Of a DNA stretch of 64,000 nt, positions 36,473 to 48,700 are shown in pieces. The stretch is from Terriglobus roseus (lineage in GTDB: Bacteria > Acidobacteriota > Terriglobia > Terriglobales > Acidobacteriaceae). The stretch's first letter is position 1. Each line of letters starts with the position of its first letter. The stretch is taken from contig NZ_LT629690.1 of assembly GCF_900102185.1 (NCBI RefSeq), positions 1,364,001 through 1,428,000 on the forward strand, written 5' to 3'. The translations under genes and the position numbers were made by a program. The notes beneath the pieces are model-generated. The model did no database searches and was not told where the DNA came from. It was given only the letters and a program-made list of their open reading frames with translations.

Positions 36473-37282
36473 GTGTTGTCTGCTGAAGAGCTGAAGCCTT
36501 TCCTTTCGTTCCGCAACGTGAATGTGATGCGTGGTGAACGCACCATCCTGCACGATATTCATCTGGATATGCGACGTGGCGAACGCATCGCCATCCTTGG
36601 CCCAAACGGATGCGGCAAGAGTACGCTCATCAAGGCCATGACGTCAGAGATCTATCCATTGGTGCAGCCAGGAATGCACGTAGAGATCTTTGGTCGTCAG
36701 CGCTGGGACCTTACGGAGCTTAAACGTAAGCTCGGTGTTGTGACGTCGGAACCGCCAAGTAAATCCGCACGTCACACCACGTCGTTTGACGCAGTATTGA
36801 CGGGCTTCTTCTCATCCGCAACTCTATGGCCGAATCTTACCGTGACGGACCAGATGCGAGAGCTTGCAACTGTTGCCATGAAGCATGTGGGAGCAGATCA
36901 GTTTGCACAGCAGGAACTGGGAACGCTCTCTGCGGGGCAACAGAAGCGCGTGATGATTGCGCGTGCTCTAGTGGGAAGCGGCGATACTCCAGAGGAGCGG
37001 ATGTTGTTGATGGATGAACCGTCAAATGCCTTGGATATTGCAGCACAGGCCGAATTACGCAACACCATGCGCAGTCTCGTGCAGCTGGGGACTGGATTGA
37101 TCCTGGTGACGCATCACATTGCGGACATTATCCCAGAGATCGATCGTGTACTGATGATGCGCGATGGACGCATTGTCGCAGATGGATCACGTGAAGAGAT
37201 GATCACGGAAGGCAAGCTCTACGATCTATTTGGTGTTCGCGTGAACATCACGGAGAAGGATGGCTATCTGCACGCATGGTAG
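36473..37282 (+). CDS. ABC transporter ATP-binding protein (stand-alone)
   Basis: A 269-aa ATPase. Walker A is GPNGCGKST (about residue 43), a signature-like LSAGQQKRVMIARALVG replaces the usual LSGGQ, Walker B is MLLMDEPSNALD and the H-loop is THHIADII. The overall form resembles the YlmA/ModF-like group of ATPases without a partner permease, and no permease lies beside it. GTG at 36473 is preceded by GGAG at 36466. The divergent FAD oxidoreductase may be unrelated. Confidence 0.88.
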   Translation: MLSAEELKPFLSFRNVNVMRGERTILHDIHLDMRRGERIAILGPNGCGKSTLIKAMTSEIYPLVQPGMHVEIFGRQRWDLTELKRKLGVVTSEPPSKSARHTTSFDAVLTGFFSSATLWPNLTVTDQMRELATVAMKHVGADQFAQQELGTLSAGQQKRVMIARALVGSGDTPEERMLLMDEPSNALDIAAQAELRNTMRSLVQLGTGLILVTHHIADIIPEIDRVLMMRDGRIVADGSREEMITEGKLYDLFGVRVNITEKDGYLHAW

Positions 37283-37301
37283 TGGCGTGCAGGAAAGAAG
37301 T

Positions 37302-37331
37302 AAGGCGGCCTTTGCGGGCCGCCTTTGCTTT
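37302..37331. terminator. Intrinsic terminator between the ABC ATPase and the arg cluster end
   Basis: Nine-base-pair inverted repeat (37302-37310; 37317-37325) followed by TGCTTTTA. It can end both the ATPase transcript and the convergent arginine transcript. Confidence 0.7.
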
Positions 37332-37885
37332 TAGTGATCGGTGCCTGTGAAGGCAATCTGGAGTGGAACCAGCTCCGGTTGCTTAATTTTGGCAGGGCCA
37401 AGAACTGCAACGCGAGGAACTGGGCCGCGCAACATCGCCACTTCGTCGCATGCGTGCAGACGCGGGCACTTCTGGCAATCTTTGTAGATTTTGTCCGGCA
37501 ACGCGGTCCGATCCATCGTGGTGCGGAAGCCGTAGCGGAAGAAGAAGTCAGGAATGCGCGTGAACAGGCAGACGGTTTGCACGCCGTGGTCTTCCGCTTC
37601 CTGAAGAAGGGCCTTCAGCAGCATGCCACCCGCGCCTTGTCCCTTGGCCTCTGGCTTCATCACGATGGAGCGCACTTCAGCCAGATGCGGGCCGTACAGA
37701 TGCAGCGCGCCGCAGCCGAGAAAGACACCGCCTTCGCTTTCGGCAACATAAAAGTCACGTACGTTTTCGCATATCTCCGCGTATTGGCGGCGCAGTAGCG
37801 TACCGTCGCCGGAGAGCGAGTTGACCAGTTCGAAGATGTTGGCCGCGTCCTGTAGACGCGCCTTTCGAACACTAGCCGAGGGCAT
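37331..37885 (-). CDS. N-acetylglutamate synthase-like GNAT acetyltransferase
   Basis: About 184 aa. The GNAT fold is clear: VYVAESEGGVFLGCGALHLYG (here read as FYVAESEGGVFLGCGALHLY), EVRSIVMKPEAKGQGAGGMLLKALL with the acetyl-CoA loop and CLFTRIPDFFFRYGFRTT. The Cys-rich stretch YKDCQKCPRLHACDEVAML is typical of the short ArgA-type synthases of Gram-positive and acidobacterial clusters. It is the last gene of the arginine cluster and overlaps argH by 14 bases, which supports N-acetylglutamate synthesis, the first step of the pathway. Start ATG 37885 has GGAG about 8 bases upstream. Confidence 0.85.
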   Translation of the reverse strand: MPSASVRKARLQDAANIFELVNSLSGDGTLLRRQYAEICENVRDFYVAESEGGVFLGCGALHLYGPHLAEVRSIVMKPEAKGQGAGGMLLKALLQEAEDHGVQTVCLFTRIPDFFFRYGFRTTMDRTALPDKIYKDCQKCPRLHACDEVAMLRGPVPRVAVLGPAKIKQPELVPLQIAFTGTDH

Positions 37886-39298
37886 GTTCTGTCTCCATCT
37901 GGCGCTTGAGTTCTTCAATCCTCTTCTGCGCCGAAGCGAGTGATTCTTTTACCTGGTGGATCGCCGTGCCACCGATAACGTCGTGGCAGTCCAATGTCGC
38001 TTCCAGCGTGATGGCTTGCTGGAAGTCATCGCCGAACTCTTCACCGAACTGCTTTAACTCTTCCACGTTCAGATCATTCAGTTCGCGGTTCGTATCGAGC
38101 GCGAAACGAACTGCATTGCCGATCTTCTCATGCGCTGTGCGGAACGGAACACCTTTGTAAACCAGATACGTTGCAGCAGCCATCGCATTCAGATAGCCGT
38201 GTGTTGCAGCGTTCTCCATGCGGTCGAAACGAAACTGAAGTGCCGCGGTAAACGGAGCAAGCAGCGGCAGCATTCCATCCAGCGTTTCGGCAACTTCAAA
38301 GGTGGCTTCCTGCGTCTCCTGCATGTCCTTGTTGTAGGCCAACGGAAGTCCTTTGATGATGGTGGCAAAGGTGGTTGCTGCGCCGAGCAGACGTCCGCTC
38401 TTGCCGCGTACCAGCTCAGTCAGATCGGGGTTCTTCTTCTGCGGCATAGCAGATGAACCGGTGCTGAATGCTTCAGGAAGTTCGATGAATCCGAACTCTG
38501 CGGTTGCATGCAACGTGATCTCTTCTGCGAAGCGCGACAGATGCAGGCCGATGGTTGCTGCGGTTTGCGCAAACTCCAGTGCGAAGTCACGGTCACTGGT
38601 TGCATCCATGCTGTTCGCGGTCGGAGCAGTGAAGCCGAGTTCCTTTGCGGCGATGGTGCGATCCAGCTTAAGCGTTGCGCCCGCGATCGGGCCGGAACCG
38701 AGCGGGCAGAAGTTCATGCGTGCGCGTGCATCCTGCAGACGCGTGATGTCGCGCATGGCCATTTCAAAGTAAGCCATGAGCCAATGCGCAACCAGAACAG
38801 GTTCTGCACGCTGCAGATGCGTGTAGCTTGGCATTGCATGTTCGCCCGCAGATTGAGCGAGCGCGAGCAGGGAAGCAGCCCATGCTGCAAGATTCGCGAT
38901 TGCGCGGTCAAGTGCACTGCGAACATACAGGCGCAAGTCGGTAGCGATCTGTTCGTTGCGGCTACGGCCGGTGTGCAGCTTCAGCGCAACGATGCCGATG
39001 CGTTCCTTCAGTTCAAGTTCTACGAAGTGATGAATGTCTTCGGGAACATCGCTCTTCAGGTTCAGACGCTCGTTTGCGAAGTCATCCGCGAGTGAGTCGA
39101 GCCCATTCAGAATGGACTGCAACTCAGCATTGGTGAGGATGCCTGCGGCAGCAATAGTCTTTGCATGCGCCTTGCTGGCCGCAGCTTCCTGTGGCAACAA
39201 GCGCCAATCAAATGGGAACGAACGCTGCCACTGCTCGAATGCTTTGTTCAACGGCTCGCGGAAACGGCCTGACCACATCTTGTTTGCTTCGTTCGCCA

Positions 39299-39299
<1 letters not shown>
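37872..39299 (-). CDS. argH: Argininosuccinate lyase
   Basis: Last step of arginine synthesis: cleaves argininosuccinate to arginine and fumarate. The 475-aa protein begins KMWSGRFREPLNKAFEQW and has DVPEDIHHFVELELKERIG, LHTGRSRNEQIATDLRLYVR, YTHLQRAEPVLVAHWLMAY and the superfamily signature GSSAMPQKKNPD. Its start ATG overlaps the argG stop by one base (TAATG), and its end overlaps the GNAT gene, so translation is probably coupled. Confidence 0.97.
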
Positions 39300-40767
<1,468 letters not shown>

Positions 40768-40773
40768 TGAGGT

Positions 40774-41874
40774 CTATGCGAGGGTCCGACGGCGCTTGCC
40801 GTTTACGCCGCGGTCGCGTGGAATACGCTTTGCTCCGCCCAGAAGCATCAGCAACAACGCCTTCTGCGAGTGCATACGGTTTTCTGCCTGATCGAAGACC
40901 ACCGACTGTTCACTGTCGATGACGGCATCCGTCACCTCCTGTCCGCGATGTGCGGGCAGGCAGTGCATGAAGATGGTGTGATCCGTGGCATGCGCCATCA
41001 GAGCTTCATTTACTTGATAGGGCTTGAAGATCGGCGTGCGCTTGGTGGTCTCATTTTCCTGGCCCATGGAGATGCAGACGTCTGTGTAGATTGCATCTGC
41101 GCCCTCTACTGCCTTGATGGGATCATGCGTCAGAGTGATGGTTGCGCCGGTGTCCTCGGCGATGGCCATCGTCTTGTGAATGATCTCCAACTTCGGTTCG
41201 TAGCCTTTGGGAGTTGCGATGGTCATGTGTGCGCCCAACAGAGCGCCGCAGAGCATCAACGAATTGCACACATTGTTGCCGTCCCCAACGTAGGTGAACT
41301 TCACACCTTCTGCTGTGCCAAAGCGTTCTTCAATGGTCATGAAGTCCGTGATGGCCTGGCAGGGATGCTCGTAATCGCTGAGTGCATTGATCACGGGAAC
41401 CTTGCTGATGTCGGCGATCTCGGTGACTGTCTCGTGCGCATAGGTGCGCAGGACAATAACATTCATCCAGCGTTCCAGGTTATGCGCCACGTCTGAGAGC
41501 GATTCACGCTCGCCGAGCGGCGACTGTGTCTGGTCGTAGAAAATTGCGTTGCCGCCAAGCGTGTTGATGGCTGCTTCAAAGGTGAGGCGTGTACGCAGCG
41601 ATGCCTTTTCAAAGATCAGCACCATCTGCTTGCCATCCAGCGCGTGTTTGAAATCTTCCGGATGCGCCTTGACTGCGTGCGCCAGCTCCATGATGGCAGC
41701 CAGTTCCTGTACGGAAAGGTCGCTCATGGAACAGAGGTCCCGACCGCGCAGACTCTTCGCTGCTTCGGTGAAACCTGCGTCGGATTGAATGCCAAGCGCA
41801 ACCTTCGGCTTTGGCATATCGAGTACGTCGGAAGCGCCTGAAGTGCCTCCCATAACAACTGTCTTGCTACCCAT
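40774..41874 (-). CDS. argF: Ornithine carbamoyltransferase
   Basis: Transfers the carbamoyl group to ornithine, giving citrulline. The protein is about 366 aa from the ATG at 41874 (the frame is open to 41922). The carbamoyl-phosphate loop reads SLRTR in place of the usual STRTR; HPCQAITDFMTIEERFG, DVCISMGQENETTKR and FMHCLPAHRGQEVTD (catalytic Cys, HCLP) are typical of true ornithine, not acetylornithine, transferases. A 40-residue N-terminal extension is unusual. Its start overlaps the argD stop by 8 bases. Confidence 0.93.
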   Translation of the reverse strand: MGSKTVVMGGTSGASDVLDMPKPKVALGIQSDAGFTEAAKSLRGRDLCSMSDLSVQELAAIMELAHAVKAHPEDFKHALDGKQMVLIFEKASLRTRLTFEAAINTLGGNAIFYDQTQSPLGERESLSDVAHNLERWMNVIVLRTYAHETVTEIADISKVPVINALSDYEHPCQAITDFMTIEERFGTAEGVKFTYVGDGNNVCNSLMLCGALLGAHMTIATPKGYEPKLEIIHKTMAIAEDTGATITLTHDPIKAVEGADAIYTDVCISMGQENETTKRTPIFKPYQVNEALMAHATDHTIFMHCLPAHRGQEVTDAVIDSEQSVVFDQAENRMHSQKALLLMLLGGAKRIPRDRGVNGKRRRTLA

Positions 41875-43171
41875 GGACCTGTTCCTCTGCGAGTGCGGCC
41901 TGTGCCGTCTCAGCATCTGCAATGAGGCTGCTCAATGCAGCAATCGTTTCGTCAACATCCGCCTTCGTAATCAGATAGGGAGGAAGGAAGCGCAGCACGG
42001 TTTCGCTGGTGCGGTTGATCAGAATGTGCCGTTCAAACAGCATCTTGTCCGCAACCTCTTTTGCGATCTCCGCAGACTTCATTTCAACACCGATCATGAA
42101 GCCGGCACCGCGCACTTCCAACACGCTGTCATGTCCCGTAGCAAGCGCACGAAGCTGCGCGATGAAATAATCACCCACTTCGGTTACATGCGCGAGAAGA
42201 CGTGACTGCTGAATCTCATCAATGACGGCGATCGCAACAGCGCAAGCCAGCGGCCCTCCACCAAAAGTGGTGCCGTGCATGCCTGGCGTGATGGCGCGCG
42301 CAGCTTCTTCTGTGCACAGCATTGCACCCATCGGCAGGCCACCTGCAATCGGCTTGGCCAGCGTGGTCACATCCGGCTGAATGCCGTAGTGCTGATACAT
42401 CGTCCACTTGCCGGTGCGACCCATACCGCTCTGAATCTCGTCACAGAGCAGCAGAGCGCCGCTGCGGTCACACAGTGCACGTGCGGCAGAGAGGAACTCC
42501 TTCGAGACGGGGTGAATACCACCCTCGCCCTGTAGGCACTCCAACGCAATCGCGCACACGTTCTCGTCGAAGGCTGCACGCAGTGCATCCACATCATTAA
42601 ACGGAACGAAGATGACGTCCGGCATCACCGGGTTAAACGGCTCGCGATACTTCTGCTTGTGCGTCGTGGCAACGGAGCCCATGGTACGGCCGTGGAAGCT
42701 GTGCTCCATGGCAATGAAACGCGTACCAATGTTCTTGCCTTCGGCGCGCAAAACACCTGCGTGCGCACGGGCCAGCTTCAACGCAGCTTCCCACGCTTCC
42801 GTGCCGCTGTTGCAGAAGAAGACGCGATCCATGCCGGTGATCTCTGTCAGCTTGACAGCAAGCGTGGCAGTGCCCTGGTGATAGAAAAGGTTCGACGTAT
42901 GAAGCAGGGTCGCAGTCTGCTCGTGGATAGCCTTGGTGATCGCAGGATGGCCGTAGCCAAGCGCGGACACACCGATGCCACTCAGTAAGTCCAGATATCG
43001 GTTCCCAGCATCATCAAACAGGTGCACGCCTTCGCCGCGCGTGAGGAGAATCGGGTGACGGTCATAGGTCTGAAGCAGGAGCTTCTTCTCCGCGGCCTGG
43101 GTAGCAACAAGGTTCATGTCTGCTGCGCCTCCGTTAAGGATGATGTCGTCGTGCTGATTGAATTTGTTCAT
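41867..43171 (-). CDS. argD: Acetylornithine aminotransferase
   Basis: PLP-dependent transaminase of the fourth step of arginine synthesis. The 434-aa protein has FFCNSGTEAWEAALKLARA, SFHGRTMGSVATTHK, LLLCDEIQSGMGRTGK and the lysine-binding TLAKPIAGGLPMGAML with the PLP Lys in AKPIAGG. ATG overlaps the argB stop by 4 bases (ATGA), and its own stop overlaps argF by 8 bases. It is slightly longer at the N-terminus than most family members. Confidence 0.96.
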   Translation of the reverse strand: MNKFNQHDDIILNGGAADMNLVATQAAEKKLLLQTYDRHPILLTRGEGVHLFDDAGNRYLDLLSGIGVSALGYGHPAITKAIHEQTATLLHTSNLFYHQGTATLAVKLTEITGMDRVFFCNSGTEAWEAALKLARAHAGVLRAEGKNIGTRFIAMEHSFHGRTMGSVATTHKQKYREPFNPVMPDVIFVPFNDVDALRAAFDENVCAIALECLQGEGGIHPVSKEFLSAARALCDRSGALLLCDEIQSGMGRTGKWTMYQHYGIQPDVTTLAKPIAGGLPMGAMLCTEEAARAITPGMHGTTFGGGPLACAVAIAVIDEIQQSRLLAHVTEVGDYFIAQLRALATGHDSVLEVRGAGFMIGVEMKSAEIAKEVADKMLFERHILINRTSETVLRFLPPYLITKADVDETIAALSSLIADAETAQAALAEEQVHG

Positions 43172-43950
43172 GCGACCATAACCTCCGTTCCGTCGTTCAC
43201 GCGCGAACTGATCAGGTCCGGCAATACCTTTGCCGCCTCGGCAGGTAAGATGCGAACGCGCTTCACGCCGCCCAGCAGGGCATCACGGCAGGCATTCAGC
43301 TTTGGCAGCATTCCGCCTGAAATGACGGCTTGTTTCTCGAGTTGCGGGATTTCTTTCAGTGACAACCAACGCATCACCTGGCCATCCGCACCCTTCACGC
43401 CAGGAACGTCGGTGAGAAAGATCAATGCGTCGGCTTTTGTCGCAACAGCGGTTGCGCTCGCCATTTCATCGGCGTTGATGTTGTAGTACTCGCCGTCGAA
43501 ACCAAGCGCAATGGAACTGATGACGGGCACGGCGCCCATCTTCCAGATAGCATCCAGCCAGCGCGGATCGGTCGCCGCAATTTCACCAACGAAGCCGAGG
43601 TCCGGTGTGGTCTGCTTCTTGCGTGCGCGGAACACATGTCCGTCACCACCACAGATGCCCACAGCAGCTTGTCCCTGTTGACCCAGCGAAGCGACTAATG
43701 ACTTATTCACGCGGCCTGCCAACACCATCAACGCAGCGTCACGCGTTTCCGCGTCAGTCACACGCAGACCGCTGATGAATTCACTCTTCTTACCCAGTGC
43801 CTGCAGCGTCTTAGTCAACTGAACGCCACCACCGTGCACGATTGCCACCTGATGCCCGTCCGCAACCAGTTCCGCGATGGCCTTGCCAATCGCGTGAAGT
43901 AGTTCCGGCTTCTCCAGAGCGGCACCCCCAAGTTTCACGACATACTTCAC
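43168..43950 (-). CDS. argB: Acetylglutamate kinase
   Basis: Phosphorylates N-acetylglutamate. From the GTG at 43950 the protein is about 260 aa: VKYVVKLGGAALEKPELLHA, IVHGGGVQLTKTLQALG, FISGLRVTDAETRDAALMVL and NINADEMASATAVATKADAL with the nucleotide site near FLTDVPGV. GGAGGGA lies about 7 bases upstream of GTG, which overlaps the argC stop by 4 bases (GTGA). The frame continues upstream but is inside argC and unsupported. Confidence 0.95.
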   Translation of the reverse strand: MKYVVKLGGAALEKPELLHAIGKAIAELVADGHQVAIVHGGGVQLTKTLQALGKKSEFISGLRVTDAETRDAALMVLAGRVNKSLVASLGQQGQAAVGICGGDGHVFRARKKQTTPDLGFVGEIAATDPRWLDAIWKMGAVPVISSIALGFDGEYYNINADEMASATAVATKADALIFLTDVPGVKGADGQVMRWLSLKEIPQLEKQAVISGGMLPKLNACRDALLGGVKRVRILPAEAAKVLPDLISSRVNDGTEVMVA

Positions 43951-45056
43951 AGGAGTCCCTCCGATTCCTTCCAACCACACATCACATTCAAGTTCTGAAC
44001 AGCCTGTCCGGAAGCCCCTTTGAGGAGGTTGTCCAGGCAGGAAACAACAACGAGCCGCTTACCATCGGGCGCAAGCTCAAATCCGATATCGCAATAGTTC
44101 GTACGTGCCACGTGCTGAATCTGCGGCAGATCACCTGAGCGATGAACTCGCACCATTGGGCTGCCAGCGTAGAAATTGCGCAGCACTGCTTCTACTTCCG
44201 CGGCAGATTTCTTTTCGTTCAACCGCAGATAGATGGTCGACAGAATGCCGCGTGGAATGGGCAGCAGATGTGGTGTGAACTGAATCTGATCGCTGCTCAA
44301 TCCAAGCTGTTCCAACATTTCGCCGGTGTGCCGATGTCCGAAGACCGCATATGCCGAAAGATTGTCAGCGGCATACATGAAGTGTGTTTTCGCCGTCGGT
44401 GCTTTGCCCGCGCCACTCACACCACTCTTCGCATCGCACACAATGCCGTGTTCCACATCGACGATCCCGGCGCGGATAAACGGTGCGAGCGCCAGGATGA
44501 TGCTGGTGGAATAGCAGCCGGGATTCGCGACAAGGCGTGCTTCACGAATCTCGTCGCGATGCAGTTCCGGATTGCCGTAGACCGCTTCTTCCTGCAGCTT
44601 TGCAGCGAGTACAGGATTGGCATCGTGCAGCTTGTACACGGCTGCGTTTGCAGCGTCATGCAGACGCCATGCACCGGATAGGTCGATGACGCGCATTCCC
44701 GCTTCCAGTGCGAATGGAACCCACTCGCGCGACTGTTCATGCGGCGTCGCAAGGAAAAGAATCTCTGTGCCGCTGTCGCGCAATGTCTCCCATGTGAAGG
44801 GAACGACTGCGGGGGCGCTAATTTCGTTATGCGCAATGTGCGGATGCAGATCGTATACCGTGGTGCCGTCCGCTTCAGAGCCCATGCGACCAAGGAAGAT
44901 TGGCTGCGTCTCGCGCAGGCGCGGATGGTTCAACAGCAAACGCGCAAGTTCGCCACCAGCGTAACCAGTGACGCCTGCAACGGCGGTGCGAACGGTGGAA
45001 CGTGGGAGCTTCGCCAGCGTAGCCAGCGGCTCCGTTTCATACAGTGCTGTGCTCAT
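43947..45056 (-). CDS. argC: N-acetyl-gamma-glutamyl-phosphate reductase
   Basis: NADPH-dependent reductase of the third step. The 369-aa protein has AVAGVTGYAGGELARLLLNH, ATPHEQSREWVP, VIDLSGAWRL and the catalytic Cys in LVANPGCYSTSIILALAPF. The ATG at 45056 overlaps the argR stop by 4 bases (ATGA), suggesting coupling; the frame open to 45164 is inside argR and rejected. It precedes argB by an overlap of 4 bases. Confidence 0.96.
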   Translation of the reverse strand: MSTALYETEPLATLAKLPRSTVRTAVAGVTGYAGGELARLLLNHPRLRETQPIFLGRMGSEADGTTVYDLHPHIAHNEISAPAVVPFTWETLRDSGTEILFLATPHEQSREWVPFALEAGMRVIDLSGAWRLHDAANAAVYKLHDANPVLAAKLQEEAVYGNPELHRDEIREARLVANPGCYSTSIILALAPFIRAGIVDVEHGIVCDAKSGVSGAGKAPTAKTHFMYAADNLSAYAVFGHRHTGEMLEQLGLSSDQIQFTPHLLPIPRGILSTIYLRLNEKKSAAEVEAVLRNFYAGSPMVRVHRSGDLPQIQHVARTNYCDIGFELAPDGKRLVVVSCLDNLLKGASGQAVQNLNVMCGWKESEGLL

Positions 45057-45490
45057 CCGATCAACTCTTCCATGCGCGTCTTCAGCGCGGCAGCGCCTTT
45101 TGAATCGGCGCAGATGACAAGGACCGTGTCGTCGCCGGCAATCGTTCCCAGCATCTCCGGCCAATCTTCGTAATCCAGTGCCGCGGCTACGGGCTGCGCT
45201 CCACTGGTGCGTGTGATGAGAACGAGAAGATTTTGAGCCTGTTTTACTTCCAGGCCAAAGTTGAAAAGTGTTTCCTTGATGCCGGGATCGTCATCCTCTT
45301 CATCTAAATCGCCCGGGAGCGCATATCCATTCGGTCCCTTGTAAACGCGAAGCTCATGGAAATCGCGAGAAAGCGTCGCTTGCGTGACAGTGAAACCGCG
45401 CTTCTGCAGCTTCTTGCGAAGCTCATCCTGACTGACGATTGCGGTCGTCACCAGAAGCTCGCGAATTGCTGATTGGCGCTGCTGTTTCAT
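45053..45490 (-). CDS. argR: Arginine repressor
   Basis: Arginine-responsive hexameric repressor of arginine genes. The 145-aa protein has a winged-helix N-terminus (RQSAIRELLVTTAIVSQDEL, RKKLQKRGFTVTQATLSRDF) and a C-terminal oligomerisation domain ending GTIAGDDTVLVICADSKGAA, which holds the arginine-binding Asp pair in GDD. It heads the operon argRCBDF(GH). Tandem ARG-box-like palindromes lie about 90-150 bases upstream, so it probably represses its own transcription. Confidence 0.96.
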   Translation of the reverse strand: MKQQRQSAIRELLVTTAIVSQDELRKKLQKRGFTVTQATLSRDFHELRVYKGPNGYALPGDLDEEDDDPGIKETLFNFGLEVKQAQNLLVLITRTSGAQPVAAALDYEDWPEMLGTIAGDDTVLVICADSKGAAALKTRMEELIG

Positions 45491-45576
45491 GAAGATGCCT
45501 CACACCCGAAGAAGATAGCTGCCGTTGACCTGTGGTGGGGGCGGTAGCGAGAGAATTTAAGAGCCGTCTCCCGGCT

Positions 45577-45641
45577 ATGCATTGGATGCATGGCGCAAAT
45601 TCGCCGATGCATAAGTATGCATAAACATGTATAAATATACA
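45577..45641. promoter_or_regulatory. Tandem ARG-box-like operators between argR and gltB
   Basis: TGCATAAGTATGCA (45608-45621) and TGTATAAATATACA (45628-45641) fit the ArgR consensus TGNAT-N4-ATNCA; their centres are 20 bases apart, as in paired ARG boxes. A further palindrome ATGCATTGGATGCAT (45577-45591) lies 30.5 bases before the first centre. The group sits in the 275-base region between the divergent argR (start 45490) and gltB (start 45766), so it could control both. Confidence 0.7.
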
Positions 45642-45765
45642 GAGCCCTACCAGTCAAGACTTCCCGTTGTGCATTTCCGCTACGTTCGCGGGAAATGGTT
45701 AGGCACCCTTACAGAAAGACTGCGTTTCCGCTATCCGGCGGTGTTTTTGCGCAGTAGAATGAGCT

Positions 45766-48700
45766 ATGGCTACCCAGATTTTGCCGACCCGTTCTGAGGT
45801 CACGAGTGCCTGTCGTCCAGTGCGCTCGCTTGTCGACCCGCGTTTTGACCACGACTCCTGTGGTGTTGGATTTGTTGCGGATTCCGGAAATAAACCGTCA
45901 CACAAGGTGCTTACAGACGCCCTGACGGCACTTGCCCGCCTGGCTCATCGTGGTGCTGTGGCTGCAGATGGTAAGAGTTCCGATGGTGTGGGCATTATGA
46001 CGGCGGTTCCGCGTGCGCTTCTGCTGGCTGCAACTGGCGTGACGCTTGCTGATGAAAGGCCGCTGGGCGTTGGCGTGGTCTTCGTCAATGAGAAGGGTGC
46101 GAATACCTGCGATGTGCTGGAAGCATGCCTGGTAGAGCAGGGTCTTACGGTACTGGCATGGCGCGATGTTCCGGTGAAGCCGGAAGTGCTGGGTGAGATT
46201 GCTCTGGGAACCATGCCGGAAATCCGTCATGTATTAGTGACGGCAGATGTTGAAGATTTGGAGCGCAGCCTGTACCTGGCGCGCAAGAGCTTTGAGCGGA
46301 AGTTTGAGGCAGGCGAAACGTCCGGTTATGTCGCTTCACTTTCCACGAACAAGATTGTTTACAAGTCCATGTGCAGCGGACGCTTGCTGCCGGAATTCTT
46401 TCCTGACCTGCAGGATGCTGGATATGTGACTCCGTATGCGCTGTTCCACCAGCGTTATGCGACGAACACCACGCCCGCGTGGCATCGTGCGCAGCCGGGT
46501 CGCATGCTGGCGCACAACGGTGAAATCAACACCGTGTGGGGCAATCGCGCACGCATGGAAGCTCGTTACTCCACGCTGCCTGCAGAGTGCCAGCCCATCC
46601 TGACGAAGGACGGCACGGATTCCACATCGCTCGATGAAACCGTTGAGCTGCTGACGCGTAATGGCTACAGCATCGCTGAGGCGATCCGTGTTCTGCTGCC
46701 GCCTGCGGTGACCAACCGTGATTCGGCGTTTCTGAAATATCACCGCGACACGATGGAGCCGTGGGACGGTCCTGCTGCGCTAGGATTTGCCGATGGTCGC
46801 TACGTGGGCGCTGCGCTCGACCGCAATGGTCTCCGTCCGAGCCGCTACGCCATCACAACGGATGGTCTCGTTGTTGCTGGTTCGGAAGCTGGTTTGGTCG
46901 ATATCGATCCAGAAACGGTGCTTCACAGCGGACGTCTTGGCCCCGGTCAGATGCTGGTAGTCGACCTTGAAGCGAAGAAGATCTACGAGAACGATCAGTT
47001 GCTGGACCTGTTCGATGAGGACGGCTCTTACGCAGCACTGATCGACGATCTGACGATTTCAGCGGAGTGGGTTGATCTGCCACCGACTGATTTCGACGCC
47101 ATCGCCCGCGCACAGAAGAGCTTCGGTTACACGAAGGAAGATGTGCGCATGATTCTGACGCCGATGGCAGCGGACGGCAAGGACGCAGTGTGGTCCATGG
47201 GCGACGACACTCCGTTGGCTCCGTTGGCACGCACACCGCGTCCTATCTATGCCTACTTCCGGCAGCGCTTTGCGCAGGTGACCAATCCGGCAATCGATCC
47301 TCTGCGTGAGGCCATCGTTGTCTCTCTCCATACCCGTTTAGGACCGTGGTCGCACATGCTGGACAAGCATGCGACATTGCCCGGTATGTCGCTGGGATCG
47401 CCGTTCCTTTCCGTGGGCAAGCTTGATGCTCTGCGTCAGGGTAAGTATCCGCATAGCGATACGCTTCGGTTGCGTGAGTTGAGGTGTGTATTCAACAAGG
47501 ACTTCTCACTGCAGGTCGGCATTGAGGCTCTGTGCACCAACGCTGTTGAGTTGGTCAGCTCCGGTGTTGAGATCCTCCTACTGAGCGATCGGTACGCTGA
47601 TGCCGATAACCTGCCAATTCCGATGGCCATTGCCGTCAGCGTCGTGCATCACGCGCTGGTGAAGGCAGGCCTGCGCACTGCCACTGGCATTGCGGTGGAA
47701 GCAGGCGATGTGCGTGATGTACATCATGCTGCTGTGCTGATTGGTTATGGCGCGGGTGCAGTGTGTCCGTGGTTGGCACTTGAGACGGCACGTGCAACGG
47801 CCGGTGCCGACGGCGATCCGAAGGTGCCGGAAGTGAAGATGCTGAAGGCCTTTGATGCTGGTCTCGCAAAGATCATGTCGAAGATGGGCGTCAGCGTGGT
47901 GGACAGCTACCGCGGTGCATATCCTTTCGACATTCTTGGTTTGGGCAACGAAGTGGTGGATCGCTGCTTCCCGAACACTCCTGCTCCCATTGGCGGTGCC
48001 GGATTTGCCCAGATCGAGCACGCTATCCGTCAGAACTGGGGAGCACCTGTATCCGACGAGCTTCAGGCGAAGATCGACCTGCCGGACTACGGTTGGGTGA
48101 AGTTCCGCAAGGCGGACTTGGCGGAACCGCACGCGTGGGCGCCGTCGCACGTGAAGGCGTTGCAGTCTGTTGTGGGATCGGCACGTAACGTGGCTCTCCC
48201 GGAAGATCCGGCGAAGGCATTCCAGATTTACTCGTCCGCCGTGGATTCCAGCAATGATCCCACGGTGTTGCGTGAGCTGCTGGAGATTTCTCCGGCTGGT
48301 GCGGAACTGCCATTGGATAAGGTGGAGCAGCCTTCCTCGATGTACAAGCGCTTCATTGCTTCGGCGATGTCGCTTGGTTCACTGAGCCCTGAGGCGCACA
48401 CCACCATCACCATTGCGATGAACACGCTTGGCGGTAAGAGCAACACGGGTGAAGGTGGCGAGGACTCTGACGTCTACCGTACGCATCCTGGCAACCGTCG
48501 CGTGCCGCAGCCTGGTGAGGCTGCCGCGTTTGTGAACAAGCCTGCGCAGGGCGGTGTTGCTGTTGCAGAGCCGATGGTTGAGGCTCCTGCAATTCATTCG
48601 CTGCTGAACAATCGCATCAAGCAGGTAGCCAGCGGACGTTTCGGCGTCACGGCAGAATACCTTGCTCATGCGGAAGAGATTGAGATCAAGGTGGCGCAGG

